This document shows, piece after piece, positions 58,100-64,000 of a stretch of 64,000 nucleotides of DNA. The position numbers were made by a program, and so were the translations under genes. Position 1 is the first letter of the stretch. Every line of letters begins with the position of its first letter. The stretch is from Methylophaga thalassica MP (GTDB taxonomy: Bacteria > Pseudomonadota > Gammaproteobacteria > Nitrosococcales > Methylophagaceae). The DNA lies in the NCBI RefSeq assembly GCF_000214595.1, contig NZ_AFIG01000001.1, positions 124,001 to 188,000 of the forward strand. The letters run 5' to 3'. The notes under the pieces were generated by a model. That model saw only the letters and a program-made list of their open reading frames with translations, did not search any database and had not been told where the DNA came from.

Positions 58100-60424
58100 T
58101 TATGAAAGTAATCGCGCTCGCTTAGGATCATAAAACGGCAGTTTTACTACTGTGCCACCTAAACGTTTCTGAATACCGTCAAGCTTACCGACTTCCAGCT
58201 TTGTATCTTGTTTTGCAAACTCCGGGGCTACACGAATCATCGCAATTTGTTTACCTAACAAAGGCGAAAGAATGGCACTTGTCACAATGCCTACTGGAAA
58301 TCGACCTTGATATACCAAATCACCATGAGCTGCAGATTCTCCACCATCAAGAATCAGGCCAACTAATTTGTGTCGACTCTCCGGATTCTCCCGAGCCAGT
58401 GCTTCACGGCCAATAAAGTCCTCCTCTTTTGTACTTAATGGCACACTAAATCCGGTGCCCGCTTCAAAGGGAGTTACATCAGGACCGAACTCATATTCGG
58501 CCATGCTCAGGCCAGCTTCGACACGCAGCATATCCAACGCATCAAAGCCCATAGGCGCGATATCAAATGCTTGCCCGGCTTGCCAAATCGCATCCCATAC
58601 CGCTTCAGCTGCATCCGGATGACACCAGACTTCATAACCCAGCTCACCGGTATAGCCGGTTCTGGACACCATCAATGGCACACCATCCGGCCCACCTAAG
58701 CGGCCAATGGTGAAGTGAAACCATTTCAGTTTTTCCACACTGGTCTGACTTTCTGACGTCCAGATAATCTGGCTGAGTAAGTCACGGCTATTTGGTCCTT
58801 GTACCGCCAGATTATGAATCTGCTCCGTGGCATTACGAATACTGACTTTAAAGCCTTTTTCTTCCGCTTTTTCCGCCATCCACACCATGGTGTAACTATC
58901 ACCACAGAACCAGCGAAAAGCCTGATCAGCCATACGGAAAATGGTGCCATCATCAATCATGCCGCCCGTTTCCAGACAAATGGCTGAGTGAGCAATTTCA
59001 CCTACCGCCATACGCCGTACATTTTGTGTCAACACATACTGTAAAAAGGCCACCGCATCAGGACCGGTAATATCGATTTTACGAAGAGGGGTTAAATCCA
59101 GCACCGCCACCCGTTCACGACAGGCCAGATATTCCGCATTGGCGCCCCAGCCTTCATATTCAGCCGCCACCCAATAGCCGGCATATTCAATAAATTTCTT
59201 GGTTAATGCAGATGTACGGTTATGAAAACCGGATGTTTTGGTCATACGAGGGTGCTCCTCAGCTGTAATTCGGTGGGCAATGGAACGTGGAAAATGGTGT
59301 TCAGCCCCATATATGCGGACGTGGATATCTGTTGGAATCCAGCCATTTGCCGGATCAATATCATCAGGACAGGCCGATGACGCACAGATCAAATCTTTAT
59401 CTGCCCGCATCAACACATAGTCACCAGGACGTGACCAGGGCTCGTCCATAAACACGGTGCCACAAGGCTCAATGCCGGTATTAAAAAACAAGTTTATTGC
59501 AGGCCAGCCTGCACGTGGTTTGATGCCATAAGGCTTAAGCACATTATTGAAGTTTTCAGTACAACTGATATGACCAAAATAACCACTGTCTTCGTAATAT
59601 TTGGCCGTACAGGCAAATAAAAAGCTGTCATGACGTCCCACGGTATCCTGCACCACTTCCACCATCGACATCATATCCGGCCCCAAAAACCGCGAATGTA
59701 ATCCCGGTACAGGGTTGCTTAGTCCCATTACCGTACGTGTCGCGGTGGAATCCAGACCGACTTCTTTGCCCTGCTCCAACGCCTGTTTATCAAACACAAT
59801 AAAGTCAGAGCATTGCTTGCCTGATACATCGATGATCTGGATCCACTCGCCTTTTTTCACCTCATAAGTGCGGGCAGATGCTCGAGGAATACGTATTTCT
59901 TTTTTTACTTCCGCGAGCGGCTCTGGCAGAACTTCATCAATGGGTTCAGCATATTTCACCACCACTTTTAATTCAGTGGGCGGTGTATGCGCTTCAATAG
60001 ACATGCTGGGTCCAGCGGCGACAATCACCACCGTCAGATCGGCATAGGCTACGAATGATGATGACTCATCACCCTCCACACGTAATACCGTCTGATAATC
60101 TTTAGCTTGAATCTGCCAGCTCTCGAACTGCTTAACCAGGGCCTTGGCTGCTGTGCCTGTTTCCTGCAACTGTTGTTGAATATTATCGCCAGTCACAGGT
60201 AGACGGCTATCTAGGAGCTGTGGCGCTGCATGACCATCCATATCCAGCACAATTAACTCAGCCGCCTGCTCGCCATCAACACTGATGATTTCAAGTACAT
60301 CGCCTACCTGTAAACGCAGCCTGATGGCCTGCTGGCCTTCAACACGGAATTGTTGGCTATCTATGGGCGATTGCAGATTCAAAAATCTGTCTTCTTCCGA
60401 TTCTTCTTTAATCATTTCTAGCAT
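58100..60424 (-). CDS. tdm: Trimethylamine-N-oxide demethylase Tdm
   Basis: Converts trimethylamine N-oxide to dimethylamine and formaldehyde; a folate-binding domain may capture the formaldehyde. The 774-residue product joins an N-terminal DUF1989-type region to a C-terminal GcvT-like tetrahydrofolate domain (about 400-770; RVAVLDLTPLRKIDITGPDA, VSRTGYTGELGYEVW, GFDALDMLRVEAGL). Three cysteines of the DUF1989 domain, Cys272, Cys288 and Cys352, have the spacing of the zinc-binding cysteines I recall for Tdm. The first 170 residues look like a decayed duplicate of the DUF1989 start (V..GD.L.I.. and V.KGEWIQIIDV). ATG 60424 follows AAGGTG. Tmm lies 3 kb away. Confidence 0.9.
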   Translation of the reverse strand: MLEMIKEESEEDRFLNLQSPIDSQQFRVEGQQAIRLRLQVGDVLEIISVDGEQAAELIVLDMDGHAAPQLLDSRLPVTGDNIQQQLQETGTAAKALVKQFESWQIQAKDYQTVLRVEGDESSSFVAYADLTVVIVAAGPSMSIEAHTPPTELKVVVKYAEPIDEVLPEPLAEVKKEIRIPRASARTYEVKKGEWIQIIDVSGKQCSDFIVFDKQALEQGKEVGLDSTATRTVMGLSNPVPGLHSRFLGPDMMSMVEVVQDTVGRHDSFLFACTAKYYEDSGYFGHISCTENFNNVLKPYGIKPRAGWPAINLFFNTGIEPCGTVFMDEPWSRPGDYVLMRADKDLICASSACPDDIDPANGWIPTDIHVRIYGAEHHFPRSIAHRITAEEHPRMTKTSGFHNRTSALTKKFIEYAGYWVAAEYEGWGANAEYLACRERVAVLDLTPLRKIDITGPDAVAFLQYVLTQNVRRMAVGEIAHSAICLETGGMIDDGTIFRMADQAFRWFCGDSYTMVWMAEKAEEKGFKVSIRNATEQIHNLAVQGPNSRDLLSQIIWTSESQTSVEKLKWFHFTIGRLGGPDGVPLMVSRTGYTGELGYEVWCHPDAAEAVWDAIWQAGQAFDIAPMGFDALDMLRVEAGLSMAEYEFGPDVTPFEAGTGFSVPLSTKEEDFIGREALARENPESRHKLVGLILDGGESAAHGDLVYQGRFPVGIVTSAILSPLLGKQIAMIRVAPEFAKQDTKLEVGKLDGIQKRLGGTVVKLPFYDPKRARLLS

Positions 60425-60598
60425 GATTCACCTTGTTTTCCAGCCAAAAGCTGAAGTGATTTTGTTCATATCTGGTGCAGACCCATGAGATTTTGAACCA
60501 GAAAAGTGCACCTCATTTCGCTTCATCTCTGATACAAAAATAAATTTCTCTGGGTTTAACAATATTTACCTTCAGGAAACATAAATCAATCCTCCTGA

Positions 60599-60608
60599 TG
60601 GGTTACCC
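60599..60608. promoter_or_regulatory. TGGGTTACCC motif shared with the tmm leader
   Basis: This 10-mer differs by one base from TGGGATACCC at 63412-63421 before tmm. It contains a NarL-type heptamer start (TACCC). It lies 175 bp before tdm and 117 bp before the kinase gene. Candidate site for the NarL-like regulator at 61892; the link is inference. Confidence 0.4.
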
Positions 60609-60641
60609 CATTGGTTATAAACCAGCAAAAATCGAATGAAA

Positions 60642-60657
60642 TGGCACAAAATCTGCT
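60642..60657 (+). promoter_or_regulatory. Candidate sigma54 (-24/-12) promoter of the kinase operon
   Basis: TGGCACAAAATCTGCT matches the consensus TGGCACN5TTGCW with one mismatch and has the invariant GG-N10-GC spacing. The start site would be near 60668, 58 bases before the kinase start. The local regulator is NarL-type and lacks a sigma54-activating AAA+ domain, so an activator would have to come from elsewhere. Confidence 0.35.
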
Positions 60658-60725
60658 GTCATATGACAAAACAGATGTAATACAGGCCACCTCCTTCGAG
60701 TGTGGACATTACAAAGGTAGTAAAG

Positions 60726-61895
60726 ATGCTCAATATCAAACTCAAAACTTGGATAGATGGACAATCCTGGTTTGGTGAAACAGTACGCGCTGTCACTAAA
60801 AAAAAGGAGTTGCCGTCACTCGATTTCAACGATTTAGCTTTTAAACTGGCTACCGCTGAAAATATCAGTGAAACGCTGCCTGCTGTACTTAAATCATTAC
60901 AATCACTTATTAACGATCTTTTTCCACCTGCACAACAGGCGGAACTGATCATTTTATTCAGCAACCCATCTACCTCAGAAACCTTTATGCACCATGGCCT
61001 GCATCAGGCGCCAGCAGCGAAACTGATGCAATCGCTGCATCATCTATTCACTGTGGGTAAAGCCCCCGAGTCCAACGATATGATGATGGTTGATGGCTTA
61101 ACTATCGCGCCCAGCCGTTTATTTGATCACGAGAACATGACCGTCTGGTCTTTATTTTTATTCCGTGATGCCGCGCCTAGTGCTAAACAATTAAAGTGGA
61201 AAACATCCAGCATTGAAAATACCTTATATAAAGGTCTACAAGCCTGGTATCACAGTGAAAGTAAATTAAAAAAAGCGCTGGAATCCGAGCGTGCCATGTA
61301 TGCCGCTGAGCTACATGACTCACTGGCACAAGTCTTGGGTTACTTACGACTGAAAAGCCTGAAGCTGGATAAACTTTGTCAGCAAGATGAATTCAGCTCA
61401 TTGAAACCAATTACCGAAGATTTAGCCTCCTACACCCAATGCGCTTATCATCAAACACGTGAACTCATCACATCTTCACGGTTGACCATGCAAAGTGACA
61501 ACCTGTCACAAGGCGTGATTAATTCCATTAAAGAATTTGAACATCAATCCGCCATCGTGTTTGAGCTGGATAATCGCCTGCCGTTGAATATGCTGTCACC
61601 TCAGCAGTCGATGCAAATGCTGTACATCGTTCGTGAAAGCCTCAGTAATATCGTCCGTCACTCTCATGCCACACATGCGCGAGTCGTGTTGCTGCTTAAG
61701 ACCAGTTCACTAATACATATTCATATCGAAGATAACGGTACCGGTATTAACCCTGAAGCGGCTCGCAGTGACAGCTTTGGTTTACAAATAATGAAAGAAC
61801 GTGCTGATCGCATCGGTGCATCATTAGTGATTAACAATCGTCCGGAAGGCGGAACCCGGGTTGATCTCAGCCTGGATTTGGAGGCGAATGAATGA
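60726..61895 (+). CDS. Soluble NarX-type sensor histidine kinase (HisKA_3)
   Basis: Kinase of 389 residues without membrane helices or signal peptide. Residues about 40-165 form a GAF-like sensory domain of low similarity to anything I recognise. A dimerisation/phosphotransfer domain of the NarX class follows, with His197 in YAAELHDSLAQVLGYLRLKSLKL, then a HATPase domain with RESLSNIVRHSHATHARVV, EDNGTGI and FGLQIMKERADRIGA. ATG 60726 follows AAAGG by 8 bases; GTG 60702 is the alternative. It overlaps the regulator gene by 4 bases. A cytosolic signal, perhaps an amine or its product, is implied. Confidence 0.88.
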   Translation: MLNIKLKTWIDGQSWFGETVRAVTKKKELPSLDFNDLAFKLATAENISETLPAVLKSLQSLINDLFPPAQQAELIILFSNPSTSETFMHHGLHQAPAAKLMQSLHHLFTVGKAPESNDMMMVDGLTIAPSRLFDHENMTVWSLFLFRDAAPSAKQLKWKTSSIENTLYKGLQAWYHSESKLKKALESERAMYAAELHDSLAQVLGYLRLKSLKLDKLCQQDEFSSLKPITEDLASYTQCAYHQTRELITSSRLTMQSDNLSQGVINSIKEFEHQSAIVFELDNRLPLNMLSPQQSMQMLYIVRESLSNIVRHSHATHARVVLLLKTSSLIHIHIEDNGTGINPEAARSDSFGLQIMKERADRIGASLVINNRPEGGTRVDLSLDLEANE

Positions 61896-62572
61896 GTGAC
61901 ACCCCTATTTCTGTGGTGGTTGTCGATGATCACCCTTTATTTCGTCGTGGTGTGGTCGAGTTGCTCAATGACAGTGAGGAAATGACGGTCATTGCTGAGT
62001 ATGACAATGCAGAGGCCTTACTGGACAATATCGAAAACACCTATCCGGATATCTTATTGCTTGATATGCAAATGCCCGGTAAATCAGGTTTGGGCGTATT
62101 AAAACAACTGCGTGAGCACGATAATCAATTAAAAATCATCATTATCACTGCCTGTAACGAACAGGATAAATTACTCGAAGCCTTACGTTACGGCGCCAAT
62201 GGCTATCTGCAAAAAGACACCCCGCCCGATGAAATTTTGTCGCAACTGATGTCGGTATTGCATGGCAATGTGGCGATGAATGCCGGTGCAGTCACCTCAT
62301 TAGCCAGCCATCTTCGTGAAAATAAAGATGATGAAAACAACCCTTCCAGCGCAATTCTGTCTCATATGACTGAACGAGAACGAGAAACCTTGTTTTATAT
62401 CGCCAAAGGGCTGAATAACAAACTCATAGCTCGTGAACTGGGCATCAGTGACGGCACCGTCAAAGTCTATGTAAAAAGTCTGCTGCGTAAAGTGAATCTG
62501 CACTCACGACTTGAGTTGGCTGCCTGGGCACATCGTAACCTCTCAGCCGAATTGCTGGATAAGGAAGTGTAA
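61892..62572 (+). CDS. NarL/FixJ-family response regulator
   Basis: Regulator of 226 residues. The receiver domain (1-125) has the acidic pair Asp12/Asp13 in VVDDHPLFRRG, phosphoacceptor Asp58 in LLLDMQMPG, Thr in IIITACNEQ and Lys in GYLQKDTPP. The LuxR-type helix-turn-helix (about 160-222; MTERERETLFYIAKGLNNKLIARELGISDGTVKVYVKSLLRKV) is notably similar to that of NarL. Since NarL binds TACYYMT heptamers, TACCC repeats before tmm and in the tdm/kinase region are plausible targets. Coupled by ATGA overlap to the kinase gene. Confidence 0.92.
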   Translation: MSDTPISVVVVDDHPLFRRGVVELLNDSEEMTVIAEYDNAEALLDNIENTYPDILLLDMQMPGKSGLGVLKQLREHDNQLKIIIITACNEQDKLLEALRYGANGYLQKDTPPDEILSQLMSVLHGNVAMNAGAVTSLASHLRENKDDENNPSSAILSHMTERERETLFYIAKGLNNKLIARELGISDGTVKVYVKSLLRKVNLHSRLELAAWAHRNLSAELLDKEV

Positions 62573-62574
62573 CC

Positions 62575-63354
62575 ATGACACTGTTGAAGTGGCCTCGCCG
62601 TCACCCGCAGACTCACGGCGAAGAGCCACAATTACTGCAACTATTTAATAGCCTCAATGATGTTGTGTTATTACTCGATAAACAGCATCAGGTGCAATTT
62701 ATTAATCAATACTGGCAAACCATTACGGGTATTCCGGTAGAAGAAACTGTTGGTCGGTTGTTTTCCGATTTTCTGCACCCGGAAGAAATCCCCAGCTGGT
62801 CACAACTGTTAAATAAGATTATTCCCTCACAGCATGAAACCGTCTGGTTTCGTCTGATCAGTGCCAGTGGTGAGCTGCGTTGGTGTGAAATGCGCATTCA
62901 GTCTGTGAATAAAGACCAACTCTATCCCCTCTCCGCGACCTTGTGTGATATCACGCCACAAGTGCGTAACGAAGAAGTCCGCCACGCCAGTCATCGCAGC
63001 TTACAAAGCCTGGTTGATCGTTTGCCTGCCATGTTGTATCGCTCCAGAAATAATGCCAGTTGGAGCATGGAATATGTCAGTGAAGGCTGCGAGCTCATCA
63101 CCGGTTACAGCGCAGAGAGCATGTTAAATCAGTCGCAAGTGTCGCTCGGTTCCATCATTCATCCGGATGATGCCACTCATGTCTGGGAAGAAGTGCAGCA
63201 ATCACTGGAAACATTTTCACCGTTTGATATCCATTATCGTTTAACCAGGGCAGATGGCACTGAAGTCAGCGTCCAGGATAAAGGCCGGGGGCTGTACTCG
63301 AAAAGCGGTATGGTACTTGGTGTTGAAGGCATTTTGTTACTCACTAACAAGTGA
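62575..63354 (+). CDS. Orphan double-PAS protein without an output domain
   Basis: Protein of 259 residues beginning 2 bases after the regulator stop. It has two PAS domains, at about residues 20-130 (VVLLLDKQHQVQFINQYWQTITGIPVEETVGRLFSDFLHPEE) and 142-258 (SMEYVSEGCELITGYSAESMLNQ.. SIIHPDD), each ending in a PAC-like strand. There is no kinase, GGDEF, HTH or chemoreceptor domain and no membrane helix. It is probably a sensory partner of the kinase upstream, feeding a second signal by protein contact; that is inference. Confidence 0.82.
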   Translation: MTLLKWPRRHPQTHGEEPQLLQLFNSLNDVVLLLDKQHQVQFINQYWQTITGIPVEETVGRLFSDFLHPEEIPSWSQLLNKIIPSQHETVWFRLISASGELRWCEMRIQSVNKDQLYPLSATLCDITPQVRNEEVRHASHRSLQSLVDRLPAMLYRSRNNASWSMEYVSEGCELITGYSAESMLNQSQVSLGSIIHPDDATHVWEEVQQSLETFSPFDIHYRLTRADGTEVSVQDKGRGLYSKSGMVLGVEGILLLTNK

Positions 63355-63391
63355 TAACAACCTGATTAGATTTATTTTTTTCAGGCTAATC

Positions 63392-63423
63392 TACCCCCTT
63401 TTTTACCCTTTTGGGATACCCAC
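63392..63423 (+). promoter_or_regulatory. TACCC heptamer array upstream of tmm (candidate NarL-type sites)
   Basis: Three heptamers in the same direction, TACCCCC (63392-63398), TACCCTT (63404-63410) and TACCCAC (63417-63423), are spaced 12 and 13 bp apart. Each fits the NarL consensus TACYYMT at 6 of 7 positions. The last is part of TGGGATACCC (63412-63421), shared but for one base with the tdm/kinase region. The array lies about 104-135 bp before the tmm start. Confidence 0.45.
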
Positions 63424-63526
63424 ACAAGAGGATTTCTCCCACAAAAAAAGCGAGCTATTTTGGTTATTAAGCGCTGTCGATTTTCGCAGCATGATTGACT
63501 AAATAACACTGTATGGAGAGACCCCT

Positions 63527-64000
63527 ATGGCAACTCGTATTGCGATACTTGGTGCAGGCCCAAGTGGTATGGCACAACTCAGAGCATTCCAATCCGCCCA
63601 GGAAAAAGGTGCTGAGATCCCTGAACTCGTTTGTTTTGAAAAACAAGCTGATTGGGGCGGCCAGTGGAATTACACATGGCGCACTGGTTTAGATGAAAAT
63701 GGCGAACCTGTTCATAGCAGTATGTATCGCTATCTGTGGTCAAACGGCCCGAAAGAATGTCTTGAATTTGCTGATTACACGTTTGACGAACACTTTGGTA
63801 AGCCCATCGCCTCTTATCCACCCCGTGAAGTCTTATGGGACTATATTAAAGGCCGTGTTGAAAAAGCCGGCGTCAGAAAATATATCCGTTTTAATACCGC
63901 TGTTCGTCATGTTGAATTCAACGAAGACAGCCAAACTTTTACCGTTACCGTGCAGGACCATACTACTGACACAATTTACTCTGAAGAGTTTGACTATGTT
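63527..64000 (+). CDS. tmm: Trimethylamine monooxygenase Tmm (flavin-containing), 3' end outside the window
   Basis: FAD- and NADPH-dependent oxidation of trimethylamine to its N-oxide; the Methylophaga enzyme also oxidises other amines and, in recombinant hosts, indole. Only the first 158 codons lie in the window. They show the FAD motif GAGPSG near residue 9 and [14 protein letters not shown] near residue 38, and match my memory of the crystallised Methylophaga enzyme. ATG 63527 follows GGAGAG at 63515-63520. It lies 172 bp after the double-PAS gene with no clear terminator between, so both read-through and a private promoter are possible. Confidence 0.96.
   Translation, partial: MATRIAILGAGPSGMAQLRAFQSAQEKGAEIPELVCFEKQADWGGQWNYTWRTGLDENGEPVHSSMYRYLWSNGPKECLEFADYTFDEHFGKPIASYPPREVLWDYIKGRVEKAGVRKYIRFNTAVRHVEFNEDSQTFTVTVQDHTTDTIYSEEFDYV

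Larger units (their letters stand above)
60425..60725. other. Divergent control region between tdm and the sensor-kinase operon
   Basis: A 301-bp region between the leftward tdm and the rightward kinase gene, with no gene of its own. It holds the 10-mer TGGGTTACCC at 60599-60608, a NarL-like heptamer TACCCCA at 60604-60610, a further TACC at 60567-60570, and a candidate sigma54 -24/-12 element at 60642-60657. It must contain the tdm promoter, but I could not assign -35/-10 boxes with confidence. Confidence 0.6.

Noticed and set aside
63361-63397. Possible terminator between the PAS gene and tmm (CCTGA...TCAGG and TAGATT...AATCTA)
   Set aside because: Stems are short, mutually exclusive and lack a following T-run; I could not call termination.
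63254-63502. 82-residue frame covering the tmm leader
   Set aside because: It overlaps the PAS gene in another frame and crosses the non-coding leader; no ribosome-binding site.
63420-63526. A sigma54 or sigma70 promoter directly before tmm
   Set aside because: GG/GC pairs near 63460-63475 have the wrong spacing (9 rather than 10), and no paired -35/-10 boxes at 16-18 bp could be identified with confidence.

Overview
The window looks like the chromosome of a Methylophaga species, a marine methylotrophic gammaproteobacterium. The strongest evidence is the partial gene at the right edge. Its first 158 residues agree, as far as I can recall, with the structurally characterised flavin-containing trimethylamine monooxygenase (Tmm) of Methylophaga. 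A trimethylamine-N-oxide demethylase (Tdm) lies nearby. Most coding DNA is moderately AT-rich; gene order and families are gammaproteobacterial (rpmH-rnpA-yidD-yidC-mnmE opposite dnaA-dnaN, and hemCDXY opposite argH). I saw no tRNA, rRNA, CRISPR array, insertion sequence or prophage.

Layout. 1-2.9 kb: a DUF6776-type protein, bactofilin, erpA and a DUF2254 membrane protein. 2.9-9.3 kb: a TetR regulator followed by a complete tripartite RND pump, with a perfect palindromic operator over the promoter. 9.3-14.9 kb: a 59-residue membrane protein, gloA, an AGCS amino-acid:cation symporter, then an SDR/MFS pair opposite a LysR regulator. 14.9-21.1 kb: a second RND pump (membrane-fusion protein and permease, no outer-membrane channel) divergent from a two-component system. 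All four proteins resemble Acinetobacter AdeA, AdeB, AdeR and AdeS, and sampled stretches are more GC-rich than their neighbours. 21.1-27.7 kb: mnmE, yidC, yidD, rnpA, rpmH leftward and dnaA, dnaN rightward, the usual setting of a replication origin. 27.7-36.9 kb: a lipoprotein, a zinc-ribbon-like DUF6151 protein, small membrane proteins, cbiZ, uppP, the DUF2868/DUF3482 pair, a DUF4174 protein and a diguanylate cyclase with an ethylene-receptor-like copper-binding membrane domain. 37-49 kb: a TonB-dependent siderophore receptor, a CPA2 antiporter, hemYXDC, argH and a DUF3325/PepSY/DUF3649 iron-uptake operon. 49-56.4 kb: an SbmA/BacA-like transporter, an ethanolamine operon (eutB-eutC-amt-small membrane protein) opposite a EutR-like activator, and dsbG. 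56.5-64 kb: a pseudoazurin-like copper protein, a soluble PAS chemoreceptor, tdm, a NarX/NarL-like kinase and regulator, an orphan double-PAS protein, and the start of tmm.

The most interesting part is the right end. Tmm oxidises trimethylamine to its N-oxide, and Tdm cleaves the oxide to dimethylamine and formaldehyde. Between them sits a complete soluble sensor kinase / NarL-type regulator / PAS module, and a cytosolic PAS chemoreceptor lies just downstream of tdm. NarL-like TACCC heptamers recur at 12-13 bp spacing before tmm, and the 10-mer TGGG(A/T)TACCC occurs in both control regions. I propose a dedicated methylated-amine sensing, regulation and chemotaxis cassette. The second notable gene is the diguanylate cyclase whose membrane domain keeps the Asp, Tyr, Ile, Cys and His of plant ETR1 at identical spacing.
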